From an uncultured Paraglaciecola sp. (GTDB taxonomy: Bacteria; Pseudomonadota; Gammaproteobacteria; Enterobacterales; Alteromonadaceae), in the NCBI RefSeq assembly GCF_913058035.1, contig NZ_CAJXPA010000026.1, forward strand, positions 1 through 34,709: a stretch of DNA of 34,709 bases, read 5' to 3'. Each line of letters opens with the position of its first letter. Within the stretch, counting starts at the first letter, position 1. The notes below the pieces were generated by a model, which worked only from the letters and a program-made list of their open reading frames with translations, was not told where the DNA came from and did no database searches. Positions 1 through 8,055 of the stretch are shown in pieces. The translations under genes and the position numbers were made by a program.

Positions 1-505
1 GACCAATATAGCGTGCTTTATTTTCTGCTTTAGAAAATATTGCTTGTGAGTCAAAAAATAAAAGCTGATGTTTTTTTGCTAAGACTTCAAGTTTTTTGTT
101 GAAATATGCAGCTAAGCTATCAAGATTTTGATTGGGGGTGCCAACCCCAATGATGCATTGCAAATTAAGTTTAAGTCTTTTGGTGAAGTTTAATAAAACC
201 TCACATCGGTTGATTGAATTATCTAATAATTTCTGGGATTGTAATTCATCTTGCCTCTGTAAATGAGGATACCAACTTCCATAGGCTGCATATCGTATAT
301 CAGGTTCTCCTACAATCATAACTATTGCTCCTTTTTCTGTTGATAAGAAGCCTGAATATTTAAGGGCATATAAACGTAAGATGTAGTTAATTAATCCAAC
401 ATTATTTATGAGGTTGATCTCTTTGCCACTGCCCACAAAAATTGCAGCACTCAACCGCTTACTTTTTGTATAACTGCGAACATGTGAATCACCAATGATG
501 ATCAA
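1..505 (-). CDS. SGNH/GDSL-hydrolase-like protein, 3' end beyond window
   Basis: An open frame of 168 codons runs on the minus strand off the left edge, so the C-terminus is missing. I start it at TTG 505: an AAGGA Shine-Dalgarno lies just upstream and an in-frame TAA sits three codons before. The protein opens with a buried strand leading into GDSH (residues 5-8), the nucleophile motif shape of SGNH hydrolases. A later GEPDIR motif resembles the second conserved block seen in SGNH-like proteins of polysaccharide clusters. It lies 55 bases downstream of the Maf gene on the same strand and is probably co-transcribed. An acyl- or deacylase role on flagellin sugar or surface glycan would fit, but this is inference. 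The catalytic Asp/His pair expected near the C-terminus cannot be seen because of truncation. Confidence 0.7.
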   Translation of the reverse strand, partial: MIIIGDSHVRSYTKSKRLSAAIFVGSGKEINLINNVGLINYILRLYALKYSGFLSTEKGAIVMIVGEPDIRYAAYGSWYPHLQRQDELQSQKLLDNSINRCEVLLNFTKRLKLNLQCIIGVGTPNQNLDSLAAYFNKKLEVLAKKHQLLFFDSQAIFSKAENKARYIG

Positions 506-560
506 TTTTATTCCTTAAGAATGATTTAAAAGACAGCGAATAATCTAATTAAATGTTTTT

Positions 561-3500
561 CTAAGTGACTAATTTTAAATGTTTATCTTGAATTTTTTGT
601 ATCTCTTCCTTGCAAGTAATACGATCAATTAAATTATTTAATACAAAAATACTGGTAAGTTCTATGCCTCTTGACCCTCCTTGGGAGACTTCGTAGATTT
701 GTTGGTAATTGTCTTTTTTATACAGACAGATATATTTGTCATATTCAATGGCATTGAATTGATCAGTTTCAAAGCCCAGTTTAAGACTTTCAAATTCGTG
801 AACGTTAGAGGTTATGTATTTGGGTAAGATAGCCTGACTATGGAACGAGTTTAGACATGCAGCCAAGGCCACGCTTGAAATATACAAGATAGAATTCATA
901 ACGCAATTTCCATCAAATTCATGAACAACTAATTGACTAATATTTACTCTTTCTTGTTTGAATGAATCTGTTACCTCTACGGTTGCCAAGCGCCCTTCTA
1001 TTGGAAGTATAGATAACTTATTTGAAGTAAAGTAAATGCAATAATCAAATTCAACTTTAGCATTTTTAATTTGCTCCAATGTTAAGAAGTTTATATTTTT
1101 AAGCCAAGAGTACTTGGTATTTAACATATATTTTATTGCGTTTTTGACTTTTGGTGAGTCAGTTACGACAACTAGCGACTCATCTTGATATTTTAAATGT
1201 AAAAGCTGACTTTCTCTGGCAATTGAATTAAACGATGAGTTATCAAAGTGTCTATTTAGCTGTTTTGTTTGGTTTAAAGTATCAGACCACTTTTTAATAA
1301 CAGTAGAAACTAATTGATGATCTGCAATTTTTATTAATACTGCGTTTGCGTAATTTACTGTCCCATAATAGTGATAAAACAAAAGTGACTTACCTTTTTT
1401 ATAGGAGTCAAACAACATTTCTTTTTGTATGTGGATGATGTGTTCGATGTCTTCTCTGCAGGTAATTTCTCTTTCTAACAAGGTTTCAAATGCTTCGAGT
1501 TCTTTTATCAAAATGTCATGAGAAAACATATCTTCAAATCTTTTAACAAAGTGGCCCAAACCTTGGTTGGAAAAAATAACAGTGTTGAGTTTTTTCATGG
1601 CCAGTGCTTTCTGAGAAGGCGTAGTGATAATTAACAACTCATCCGGTCTTATAGGCAAGGAGCCTTTTATTTTCGCTCCATCGCTACAATTATAGAATTC
1701 CTGTCCTTTAGGTTTTGTACTAGTCACTTGTTCGATAACTTGCCTAGACACTTTAAATTCATGTTTAGTATTAACCTTAGGCCGAAAATTTCCGGGTACT
1801 ATTAGAGAGGTGTTAGCGCTATCTGTGTAATCGTATGTTTCTTTTCCATCGTCTTGGTAATAACCTGACGACTTCGAGTGGTGATGTTTAACATCAACAA
1901 AACCGAGATCGACACCAATTAGGTAGACATTGGTGAACCCAATAGTGCTAAATAAGTCTATGGCAAAGTTACTCACGGTGGGAAAGGAGTTAAGCAAAGT
2001 TGTAAAGTTTGCCCTATCTAACACATTTAGCGCTGATACCGTTGAAGATTCGCCCTCTTTAAAGGCTATCAATACATCTTTGTATAAATCGCAGGTGTCT
2101 GGGTGGATGCCGTTACATGATATGAGAGTGATGTTTTTTAAGTAATCTAAATCGCCAATTAACACCGCCCAGTCATAGGTGCTTCTGTTTTGTTCTATTT
2201 CTGCATGAAAATCTGGAGTGATGCCGTGCCTGTGTAAGGCTTGTAGTGTGGTTCCACAGCTAACCACAATTGCTTGACCTTGCCATTCTTTGATGGCTTC
2301 AATTGAGCTATCTAAAGACGGGCCGTTGCCAACAATAAATATGGGTACTTCCTTATCGTCGTAATTGAGTTTATTCGCTGGATTGGCTACTAAAAGAGGG
2401 ATCTTCCGCCTCATACCTTCTTTGGTATGTGCAATACCATAATAAGCATGGTCAAAGTACTCGCCCATGGATATAACCACTTGCAACTGTTCTCTTAGTT
2501 GGCTGATAGCGCTGTTTAAAGAAGCGTTATGGTAACTTTGATAAAAGTAGGTGCTGTTGAGAATATAAGGGCCTATTGCGTAGAATTGACTCAATAAATC
2601 TCTGAATAAATTAGTGCCGTCGTCACCGATGTTCAAGTAAATGCGAGTTTCTGATTTTTCGACTGTTTCAAATATTACTTGCCAATCAATCGCAAACAGC
2701 GAGGCATAGAAAAAGTCTGGATTTGGCTCACATATAAAGAGTTTTTCGACTGTATGTTCATCAAGTAGTTTTTCTAATTGATAACCCACACCTAAACCAA
2801 ACATAATAATAGAAGGAACCTTGTCGGGCAGGGCGCCTACGTCTTCCTCGGCCTGTTTCAGTAGTTCTTCGGTTTCTTTTACAAATTTATAATGAATGTA
2901 GTGGGCGAGTTTTGTGCCTCTATAGCCCAGTACTAGGCCATCCTTGTTGGGCTGTTCGTTGAAGTTTTCAAAGTTTAAAGTACAGTCCGCCTTCGGAGAT
3001 TCAGCATACCATGTATGTAAACTATCAATTTTAATTAGGTTAACTTCACCTTCTGAGTTGGCGATTGGCAGCCATTTTTTGGGTGTGTAATCTTTGTATA
3101 CTTTATATATGTCAGGGAAAAATTGTTTAAATGCCTCGAGATTGTTAGCCAGTCTATCGTTAGAGGCCCCTAATAACGAATAGTTTGCTAAGTCTATGTT
3201 GGGTGTCCAACTTGGTACGAAGTCTAAGTAACTTTCCTTGGACTTGAGCTTAAAACCACTATTTTCAATTTCATTCCAACTCCGCTCGGTTAAATCTTTG
3301 TATAACGAGTCGAACACTTGATGATTATAGTGTTTGTAAATATGAAAGCTGGAAACAGCACAATGTTCAACCAGCTCATTTGCGTCTTTTATCAGGTCTC
3401 TTCCATCCTTTTCCAGTTGCAGGAAAATAGCGGTATTGTGCTCTTTTGCTAAGGTGAAAATATCTTGCCACGAGGTGGTCATGACCGAACATTGGAAGTA

Positions 3501-4049
3501 CTGTAATTCTGGTTCGTAAATAAGTAGGTTTTTGATTTTGTGGCGTTTTAATAAATGGCTTAAATGAATACCAAGTCCACACCCAAGTACAACTAAACAT
3601 TCAATTTCATATGGCATGGGAGGTTGTTGGTTTCTGAATTTTACGCTGGCTAACTGATCAATGCTAAGTGCAGTGCCTGAGTCCTCTTCATAGTTTGAGG
3701 ATGGTGTTCGGAAAACAACTTCAGGGCAGTGTTGCTCTATTCGCGATAACTGTTCAAGCACTTCTTCTTCAGGATGAAAGCCATAAAATGTGCGGCCCAT
3801 ACCGTAGTCAATAATATTGTTTTCGCCGTATTTATTGATGAAAATAGAATAATTGGCAAGGTCAGTATTTTGCACATAGGGTAAAAGAGAGGGAATACTG
3901 CGCTGAAATGCATTGATATTGCTGCTATGTGTTTCTATTATTTGCTTAGCAAGTTTTTCATCGAGCTTAGCTTGTAGTTGCTCATCTTTCTCAATATGTA
4001 AACGGATGTTCTTCAGCATACTTAATATTAACTCATTATCTACAGGCAC
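561..4049 (-). CDS. maf: Motility accessory factor (Maf/DUF115) flagellin glycosyltransferase-like protein with duplicated N-terminal module
   Basis: A protein of 1162 residues. Residues about 546-760 hold the MptE/DUF115 domain, recognisable from the strand-turn motif FIVGNGPSLD (571-580) and the following VVSCGTTLQALHRHGITPDF segment. Maf proteins transfer nonulosonic acids such as pseudaminic or legionaminic acid to flagellin in the cytoplasm before export. Upstream, two copies of the Maf N-terminal module are visible, at about residues 44-265 and 302-535; each has a glycine-rich LGxGLG/GLGVG turn followed by a YEP/CEP motif. The last ~300 residues are unassigned. The start is GTG 4049 with no clear Shine-Dalgarno; ATG 4019 (residue 11) is an alternative. 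It is divergent from the flagellin gene, its likely substrate. At over 1,100 residues it is longer than common single-module Maf proteins because of the duplication. Confidence 0.88.
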   Translation of the reverse strand: MPVDNELILSMLKNIRLHIEKDEQLQAKLDEKLAKQIIETHSSNINAFQRSIPSLLPYVQNTDLANYSIFINKYGENNIIDYGMGRTFYGFHPEEEVLEQLSRIEQHCPEVVFRTPSSNYEEDSGTALSIDQLASVKFRNQQPPMPYEIECLVVLGCGLGIHLSHLLKRHKIKNLLIYEPELQYFQCSVMTTSWQDIFTLAKEHNTAIFLQLEKDGRDLIKDANELVEHCAVSSFHIYKHYNHQVFDSLYKDLTERSWNEIENSGFKLKSKESYLDFVPSWTPNIDLANYSLLGASNDRLANNLEAFKQFFPDIYKVYKDYTPKKWLPIANSEGEVNLIKIDSLHTWYAESPKADCTLNFENFNEQPNKDGLVLGYRGTKLAHYIHYKFVKETEELLKQAEEDVGALPDKVPSIIMFGLGVGYQLEKLLDEHTVEKLFICEPNPDFFYASLFAIDWQVIFETVEKSETRIYLNIGDDGTNLFRDLLSQFYAIGPYILNSTYFYQSYHNASLNSAISQLREQLQVVISMGEYFDHAYYGIAHTKEGMRRKIPLLVANPANKLNYDDKEVPIFIVGNGPSLDSSIEAIKEWQGQAIVVSCGTTLQALHRHGITPDFHAEIEQNRSTYDWAVLIGDLDYLKNITLISCNGIHPDTCDLYKDVLIAFKEGESSTVSALNVLDRANFTTLLNSFPTVSNFAIDLFSTIGFTNVYLIGVDLGFVDVKHHHSKSSGYYQDDGKETYDYTDSANTSLIVPGNFRPKVNTKHEFKVSRQVIEQVTSTKPKGQEFYNCSDGAKIKGSLPIRPDELLIITTPSQKALAMKKLNTVIFSNQGLGHFVKRFEDMFSHDILIKELEAFETLLEREITCREDIEHIIHIQKEMLFDSYKKGKSLLFYHYYGTVNYANAVLIKIADHQLVSTVIKKWSDTLNQTKQLNRHFDNSSFNSIARESQLLHLKYQDESLVVVTDSPKVKNAIKYMLNTKYSWLKNINFLTLEQIKNAKVEFDYCIYFTSNKLSILPIEGRLATVEVTDSFKQERVNISQLVVHEFDGNCVMNSILYISSVALAACLNSFHSQAILPKYITSNVHEFESLKLGFETDQFNAIEYDKYICLYKKDNYQQIYEVSQGGSRGIELTSIFVLNNLIDRITCKEEIQKIQDKHLKLVT

Positions 4050-4068
4050 TTCACAATGTAACTATCTT

Positions 4069-4079
4069 ATTATATCGGC
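4069..4079 (-). promoter_or_regulatory. Candidate -10 region for maf (overlapping sigma-28-like and sigma-70-like)
   Basis: Read on the minus strand, the sequence is GCCGATATAAT. It contains a perfect sigma-70 -10 hexamer (TATAAT, 4074-4069) and a 7-of-8 match to the sigma-28 -10 element GCCGATAA (4079-4072). No convincing -35 element is present for either factor. Transcription would begin around 4062, leaving a very short leader before GTG 4049. Confidence 0.35.
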
Positions 4080-4209
4080 AGCACTAAAAAAAGAATAAGT
4101 CGTTGAATTTATTATGAGAAGTGGAGTCGGTTTGATTATTGATGTCGGTTTATTATGTTTCTATTTATACGTAGTGATCATTTGTTATACCTTTATAAAA
4201 TTGCTTGTA

Positions 4210-4239
4210 TTTTACACACCCGTGGACACTCTGCTATTC
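4210..4239 (+). promoter_or_regulatory. Weak sigma-70-like promoter for flagellin gene
   Basis: A TTTACA hexamer is followed after about 18 bases by TATTCT, just ahead of the flagellin leader. I searched the 218-base gap for sigma-54 (GG-N10-GC) and sigma-28 (TAAA-N15-GCCGATAA) elements on this strand and saw no good match. This weak sigma-70 candidate is the best available and may not be the true promoter. Confidence 0.25.
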
Positions 4240-4267
4240 TAAAAACCAAATGAATGAGGATAAGTTT

Positions 4268-5071
4268 ATGATTGGTTTTAACACTGAATCAAATACATCG
4301 TTATTACAACAAGTTCAAAACAAGCAAGAGTCTATACTCGAGAAGTTATCGTCAGGTAAACGTATTAATAGCGCAGCTGATGGCGCGGCGGCTCAGCAGA
4401 TTATTGATCGTTTGACCACTCAAGTTGAGGGTAATCGCCAGTCAATATCTAATGCATACGATGGCGTGTCTTTGACGCAGGTTGCTGAAGGTGGTTTGGC
4501 GGGTATTAATGAAGACGTGAATCGTATCCGTGAGTTGTCCGTGCAATCGGGTAACGGTTTGTTAAACGGTGCTGATCGCCGGGCGATTCAAGCTGAAGTC
4601 TCCCAGTTGCAAGAAAATATTTCGCAAACTATCGAGCAAACCGAATTTGCTGGTAAATCCTTGTTATCGAATAATAGCACTATTGATTTTCAAGTGGGCG
4701 CTAACGCCGGACAGAAAATTGCGGTGGCGACAAAAGATGCAGCGGCCGGCTTGAGTGATATTCTGAATGTGGATTTAAGCACAGCAAAAGGTGCAGAAGA
4801 TGCGTTAGCGATAGCGGATACTGCGAACGAATTTGTCGGTACCGCCAGATCTGATTTAGGTGCTACCCAAAATCAATTTGAAAGTGCAGCACGAAATTTA
4901 ACTCAAGCTGATGTCAATGTTTCTGCGGCTAGAAGCCGTATTCAAGATACTGACTTCGCTCAGGCTGCGTCTGAAAATGTCTCAGCAGGTATTTTGAGTC
5001 AAGCGAGTCTTGCGGTGCAAGGCATGGCAAATCAACAACAAGGTCAGATGTTGTCTTTGCTAAATGCTTGA
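4268..5071 (+). CDS. Flagellin, short divergent type
   Basis: Filament subunit of 267 residues, exported through the flagellar secretion system and polymerised outside the cell. I place the start at ATG 4268: a GAGGATAAG Shine-Dalgarno precedes it, and the upstream in-frame extension reads as noncoding leader. The conserved N-terminal helical domain is seen in LSSGKRINSAADGAAAQQI (about residues 27-45) and in YDGVSLTQVAEGGL. The C-terminal domain carries SRIQDTDFAQAASENV and ends in MLSLLNA. The central D2/D3 region is almost absent. It differs from standard flagellins: it begins MIGFNTESN instead of the usual MAxxINTN start, and the final residues lack the usual LLR/LLG ending. It has no cysteine. 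It sits between the divergent maf gene and flrA, without flaG, fliD or fliS nearby, so it may be one of several flagellins. Confidence 0.92.
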   Translation: MIGFNTESNTSLLQQVQNKQESILEKLSSGKRINSAADGAAAQQIIDRLTTQVEGNRQSISNAYDGVSLTQVAEGGLAGINEDVNRIRELSVQSGNGLLNGADRRAIQAEVSQLQENISQTIEQTEFAGKSLLSNNSTIDFQVGANAGQKIAVATKDAAAGLSDILNVDLSTAKGAEDALAIADTANEFVGTARSDLGATQNQFESAARNLTQADVNVSAARSRIQDTDFAQAASENVSAGILSQASLAVQGMANQQQGQMLSLLNA

Positions 5072-5096
5072 AGTTAGATAACGTTGGATTAATATT

Positions 5097-5121
5097 GAGC
5101 TGCTAAGTGGCTCCTTTTTTT
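5097..5121 (+). terminator. Possible intrinsic terminator after flagellin
   Basis: A short stem (GAGCT paired with GGCTC, one G-T pair, seven-base loop) is followed directly by CTTTTTTT, 26 bases after the flagellin stop codon. The stem is short, so strength is uncertain, but the T tract and position fit a monocistronic flagellin transcript. Confidence 0.5.
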
Positions 5122-5187
5122 GTCTGAAACTTCTAGCATTAATGCAATGACAAAAAAATATAGTCGTTAAAAATGCCTTAAATTTTA

Positions 5188-5215
5188 TTGCTATCCCGCC
5201 TCGAATGTTTAAAAT
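5188..5215 (+). promoter_or_regulatory. Candidate sigma-70 promoter of flrA
   Basis: TTGCTA and TAAAAT are separated by 16 bases, about 45 bases upstream of the flrA start codon. Flagellar master regulators of this family are class I genes that do not depend on sigma-54, and no sigma-54 element is visible here. The match is moderate only. Confidence 0.35.
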
Positions 5216-5261
5216 CCTCACGTCCCAATAAATTATAAAAACAACAAAAGGCTGGCAGTAG

Positions 5262-6686
5262 ATGAGTAATATTTTGATTATTAGTTCTGATATAACGCGG
5301 GCAAATAATCTTAGTACAATTCTGACATTTCTTGGTGAGCCTTGCAGTTGTGTTTTGTTCACTTCAGCAATAGAAGCCCTTAGAGATAATAGTGATATCA
5401 AATCTGTTTTAATTGATGCAGATTCTCATGAATTAGCTTGCGATATCAGTGAAAAATTTCCTCATCAACCTTTTGTACTGGTTGGTAATTATGAAACATA
5501 CAAACTACAAACAAATATTGTTGGATCTATAAGCGAACCTATCACTTACCCAGTACTGACTCAAATGTTACACCGTTGCCAAGAGTACAAACGCATTCAA
5601 CCTAAGACCAAAACTACGGTGCAAAATAAAACACGGTTGTTTAGAAGTTTGGTAGGAAAAAGTAAACAAATACAAGTTGTTAGGCATCTGATTGAACAAG
5701 TTGCACCTTCAGAGGCAAATGTCTTGATACTTGGTGAGTCAGGAACAGGTAAAGAGGTCATTGCGCGTAACGTACATTTTTTGTCAAATCGCACTGATAG
5801 TATTTTTATCCCGGTTAACTGCGGTGCTATCCCTGGTGAGTTACTCGAAAGTGAACTTTTTGGCCATGAAAAAGGTGCGTTTACCGGTGCTATTGGTACA
5901 CGTAAAGGGCGTTTTGAATTAGCAGAAGGCGGTACGCTGTTTCTTGATGAAATTGGTGATATGCCACTTCAAATGCAAGTCAAGCTACTACGTGTATTAC
6001 AAGAACGTACATATGAAAGAGTAGGCGGTAGCAAGCCCATCAAATGCGACGTTCGTGTTATTGCTGCAACTCACCGAAATTTGGAAATCATGATTGAGGA
6101 TGGTCAGTTTAGGGAAGACTTATACTACCGTTTAAACGTATTCCCAATAGACAGTCCTGCTTTGCGCGAACGAAAAGAAGATATTCCTCTTTTATTACAA
6201 GAGTTAGTTTCAAGATTGGAGTTTGATAACTCACAAATAAAGTTTACAGCAAACGCGATGACGTCTTTGATGGAGCACAAGTGGAAGGGTAACGTTCGCG
6301 AATTATCAAATTTGGTCGAACGTTTGATGATTTTATACCCTAATCAACTGATTGATTTGAGTGATTTGCCCAGTAAATACAAACACCTAGATGTAGAAGA
6401 TTACGAACCTGATTACCCTGAAGAATTATTAGAACGTGAAGCAATTAACTCTTTATTTGGCGACATTAGTGAAGATAACTCGGAGGAGGTTGACAATACG
6501 TCATCGACTGAGTTGCCTAAACAAGGGCTAAACCTTAAAGAATATATTTCAGATTTAGAGGTTAGTTTGATTACCCAAGCTCTTGAGCAACAAGATTGGG
6601 TGGTTGCCAGAGCTGCTGAGGCTCTTGGTATGCGCCGCACCACCTTAGTCGAAAAAATGCGAAAGTATAATATTAGTAAAGGTTAG
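5262..6686 (+). CDS. flrA: Sigma-54-dependent flagellar master regulator FlrA (FleQ family)
   Basis: Top activator of the polar flagellar cascade, 474 residues. Three parts are visible. Residues 1-110 are a FleQ-type N-terminal domain; it looks like a degenerate receiver because the usual acidic pair after strand 1 is replaced by SSD. Residues about 130-365 are the AAA+ domain with Walker A GESGTGKE (158-165), the sigma-54 contact loop GAFTGA (205-210) and Walker B LFLDE (226-230). The C-terminus has a Fis-type helix-turn-helix ([19 protein letters not shown]). In FleQ the AAA+ domain also binds cyclic di-GMP and the partner FleN; the FlhG encoded at 26483 is the matching partner. FlrA should act on the sigma-54 promoters at 6795 and 9639, each with a GTCA-N6-TGAC box upstream. 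Confidence 0.95.
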   Translation: MSNILIISSDITRANNLSTILTFLGEPCSCVLFTSAIEALRDNSDIKSVLIDADSHELACDISEKFPHQPFVLVGNYETYKLQTNIVGSISEPITYPVLTQMLHRCQEYKRIQPKTKTTVQNKTRLFRSLVGKSKQIQVVRHLIEQVAPSEANVLILGESGTGKEVIARNVHFLSNRTDSIFIPVNCGAIPGELLESELFGHEKGAFTGAIGTRKGRFELAEGGTLFLDEIGDMPLQMQVKLLRVLQERTYERVGGSKPIKCDVRVIAATHRNLEIMIEDGQFREDLYYRLNVFPIDSPALRERKEDIPLLLQELVSRLEFDNSQIKFTANAMTSLMEHKWKGNVRELSNLVERLMILYPNQLIDLSDLPSKYKHLDVEDYEPDYPEELLEREAINSLFGDISEDNSEEVDNTSSTELPKQGLNLKEYISDLEVSLITQALEQQDWVVARAAEALGMRRTTLVEKMRKYNISKG

Positions 6687-6725
6687 TCCCAGTTCCCTTT
6701 TATCATCTCCTTAAAACTTTATCGC

Positions 6726-6739
6726 GTCATTACATTGAC
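6726..6739 (+). promoter_or_regulatory. FlrA/FleQ-box-like palindrome upstream of flrB
   Basis: GTCATTACATTGAC has the GTCA-N6-TGAC arrangement described for FleQ boxes, and the palindrome extends one base pair each side (CGTCA...TGACG). It lies about 55 bases upstream of the -24 element of the flrB sigma-54 promoter, a suitable place for an enhancer-binding protein. Binding by FlrA is inference. Confidence 0.6.
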
Positions 6740-6747
6740 GTTAGATA

Positions 6748-6770
6748 TTCTTAACAATATGTCTTAAGAA
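6748..6770 (+). repeat. AT-rich inverted repeat TTCTTAA-N9-TTAAGAA
   Basis: Seven-base arms at 6748-6754 and 6764-6770 are perfectly complementary around a nine-base spacer, between the FlrA-like box and the flrB sigma-54 promoter. It could be an operator for another regulator or a weak end structure of the flrA transcript; no T tract follows directly. Confidence 0.4.
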
Positions 6771-6794
6771 CCTGATTATAAACAATATTTTTTT

Positions 6795-6810
6795 TGGCAT
6801 GGCTTGTGCT
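6795..6810 (+). promoter_or_regulatory. Sigma-54 promoter of flrBC
   Basis: TGGCATGGCTTGTGCT matches the -24/-12 consensus TGGCACG-N4-TTGCW, with GG and GC separated by exactly 10 bases. Predicted transcription start is near 6821, about 37 bases before the flrB start codon. In Vibrio the flrBC operon is likewise a sigma-54, FlrA-dependent class II operon. Confidence 0.8.
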
Positions 6811-6857
6811 TTACTTTACCAGTAATTATTCTGTCTAAGTATTGACGTGAGGAATGT

Positions 6858-8051
6858 ATGGGTTCCAGAAACACCTTAATTGAAACACCCGGTGATAACT
6901 TTTCTGTTCTTGGCGAAGTTGTCAGGCACGATGCATTAAAAAAAGCGTCGCATGCACCTAATACTCATGAATTAGATGCATTGCGTTTGCAAGCGAATCG
7001 CTTAGAGCATTTGCTTCAAGTTATGCCAGCAGGTGTGGTGGTGATCGACGGTAAAGGTATAGTCAAGCAGTCAAATAACCTTGCTAAAGCCTTGTTGGGT
7101 GAGCCTTTAGAGGGGCAACTTTGGCGAACCATCATAGCTCGCTCATTCAAGCCCCAAGCAGATGATGGCCATGAAGTGTCGTTATATGATGGACGAAAAG
7201 TCAAACTTTCGATAACTCCCTTAGAAAAAGAGCCTGGGCAGCTTATTGTTCTTACTGATTTGACAGAAACCCGACAATTGCAGCAACGTATCGGCCATTT
7301 GCAAAAGTTATCCTCTTTGGGGAAAATGGTCGCTTCTTTGGCGCATCAAATTCGTACCCCTTTATCAGCCGCTATGCTGTACGCAGCTAATCTGTCTAAC
7401 AACACCTTAAATAAAACATCACGTGAAAAGTTTAGCAACAAACTTGTTTCAAGATTGCGAGACCTAGAAAGCCAAGTTAACGATATGTTGTTGTTTGCAA
7501 AAAGTGGTGATGAGCAAGTAATAAGCGAAATCTCGCTGCATACCTTAATGAAAGAGGTGCAGCAAGGAGCTGACGCTATGTTGCAAAGTCAAAAAGCTAT
7601 TTTAGTACTTTCCTTACCTGAGCCTGATGTGGTCATTCTAGGTAATAAAACAGCGTTAACTGGGGCCTTACAAAACCTTATTCATAACGCCCTAACTGTA
7701 AAACCACACAATGCGGTGATTAATTTAGCTGCTTTTTGCAAAAGTAATGACCCTGAATGGGTTAACTTATCTGTCACAGACAACGGTCCTGGTATTCAAA
7801 TAGAAAATATAAACAGAATATTTGAACCGTTTTTTACGACAAAAAGCAACGGCACTGGCTTAGGCCTCGCAGTAGTCAAGTGTGTCGCTCAGTCACATCA
7901 AGGTAAGGCTCATGCAACCAATTTGGCTGGTGGTGGTGCTTGTTTTACTTTATGTTTACCTACTTTTTATGCTGACAAATCGCATCAAGTCATCGCTTCA
8001 ACACACACAACACAGTATCAACAATGTTTTGTTGATACAGCGGGAAGTTAA
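6858..8051 (+). CDS. flrB: Flagellar sensor histidine kinase FlrB (FleS family)
   Basis: Cytosolic histidine kinase of 397 residues that phosphorylates FlrC. No transmembrane segment is present. A PAS-like domain covers about residues 45-140 (MPAGVVVIDGKG). The dimerisation/phosphoacceptor helix holds SLAHQIRTPLS with His163. The ATPase domain shows the N box (LQNLIHNAL), the G1 box (DNGPGI), the F box (FEPFFTTK) and the G2 box (GTGLGLAVVK). The start ATG has a GAGG Shine-Dalgarno at good distance. The stop codon is four bases before the flrC start, so the two genes are co-transcribed and probably translationally coupled. The sigma-54 promoter at 6795 is the likely driver. Confidence 0.93.
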   Translation: MGSRNTLIETPGDNFSVLGEVVRHDALKKASHAPNTHELDALRLQANRLEHLLQVMPAGVVVIDGKGIVKQSNNLAKALLGEPLEGQLWRTIIARSFKPQADDGHEVSLYDGRKVKLSITPLEKEPGQLIVLTDLTETRQLQQRIGHLQKLSSLGKMVASLAHQIRTPLSAAMLYAANLSNNTLNKTSREKFSNKLVSRLRDLESQVNDMLLFAKSGDEQVISEISLHTLMKEVQQGADAMLQSQKAILVLSLPEPDVVILGNKTALTGALQNLIHNALTVKPHNAVINLAAFCKSNDPEWVNLSVTDNGPGIQIENINRIFEPFFTTKSNGTGLGLAVVKCVAQSHQGKAHATNLAGGGACFTLCLPTFYADKSHQVIASTHTTQYQQCFVDTAGS

Positions 8052-8055
8052 AAAT

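Noticed and set aside
4205-4267. 21-codon N-terminal extension of the flagellin frame
   Set aside because: The conserved flagellin start and the GAGG Shine-Dalgarno place the start at ATG 4268; the extension covers the leader.
5060-5401. Minus-strand frame of 113 codons across the flagellin-flrA gap
   Set aside because: It overlaps the start of flrA and the flagellin terminator, has no family likeness and no start signal; treated as chance.
7882-8055. 58-codon upstream extension of flrC with a hydrophobic, membrane-like stretch
   Set aside because: It is out-of-frame reading of the flrB end. ATG 8056 has a proper Shine-Dalgarno and begins the receiver domain directly.
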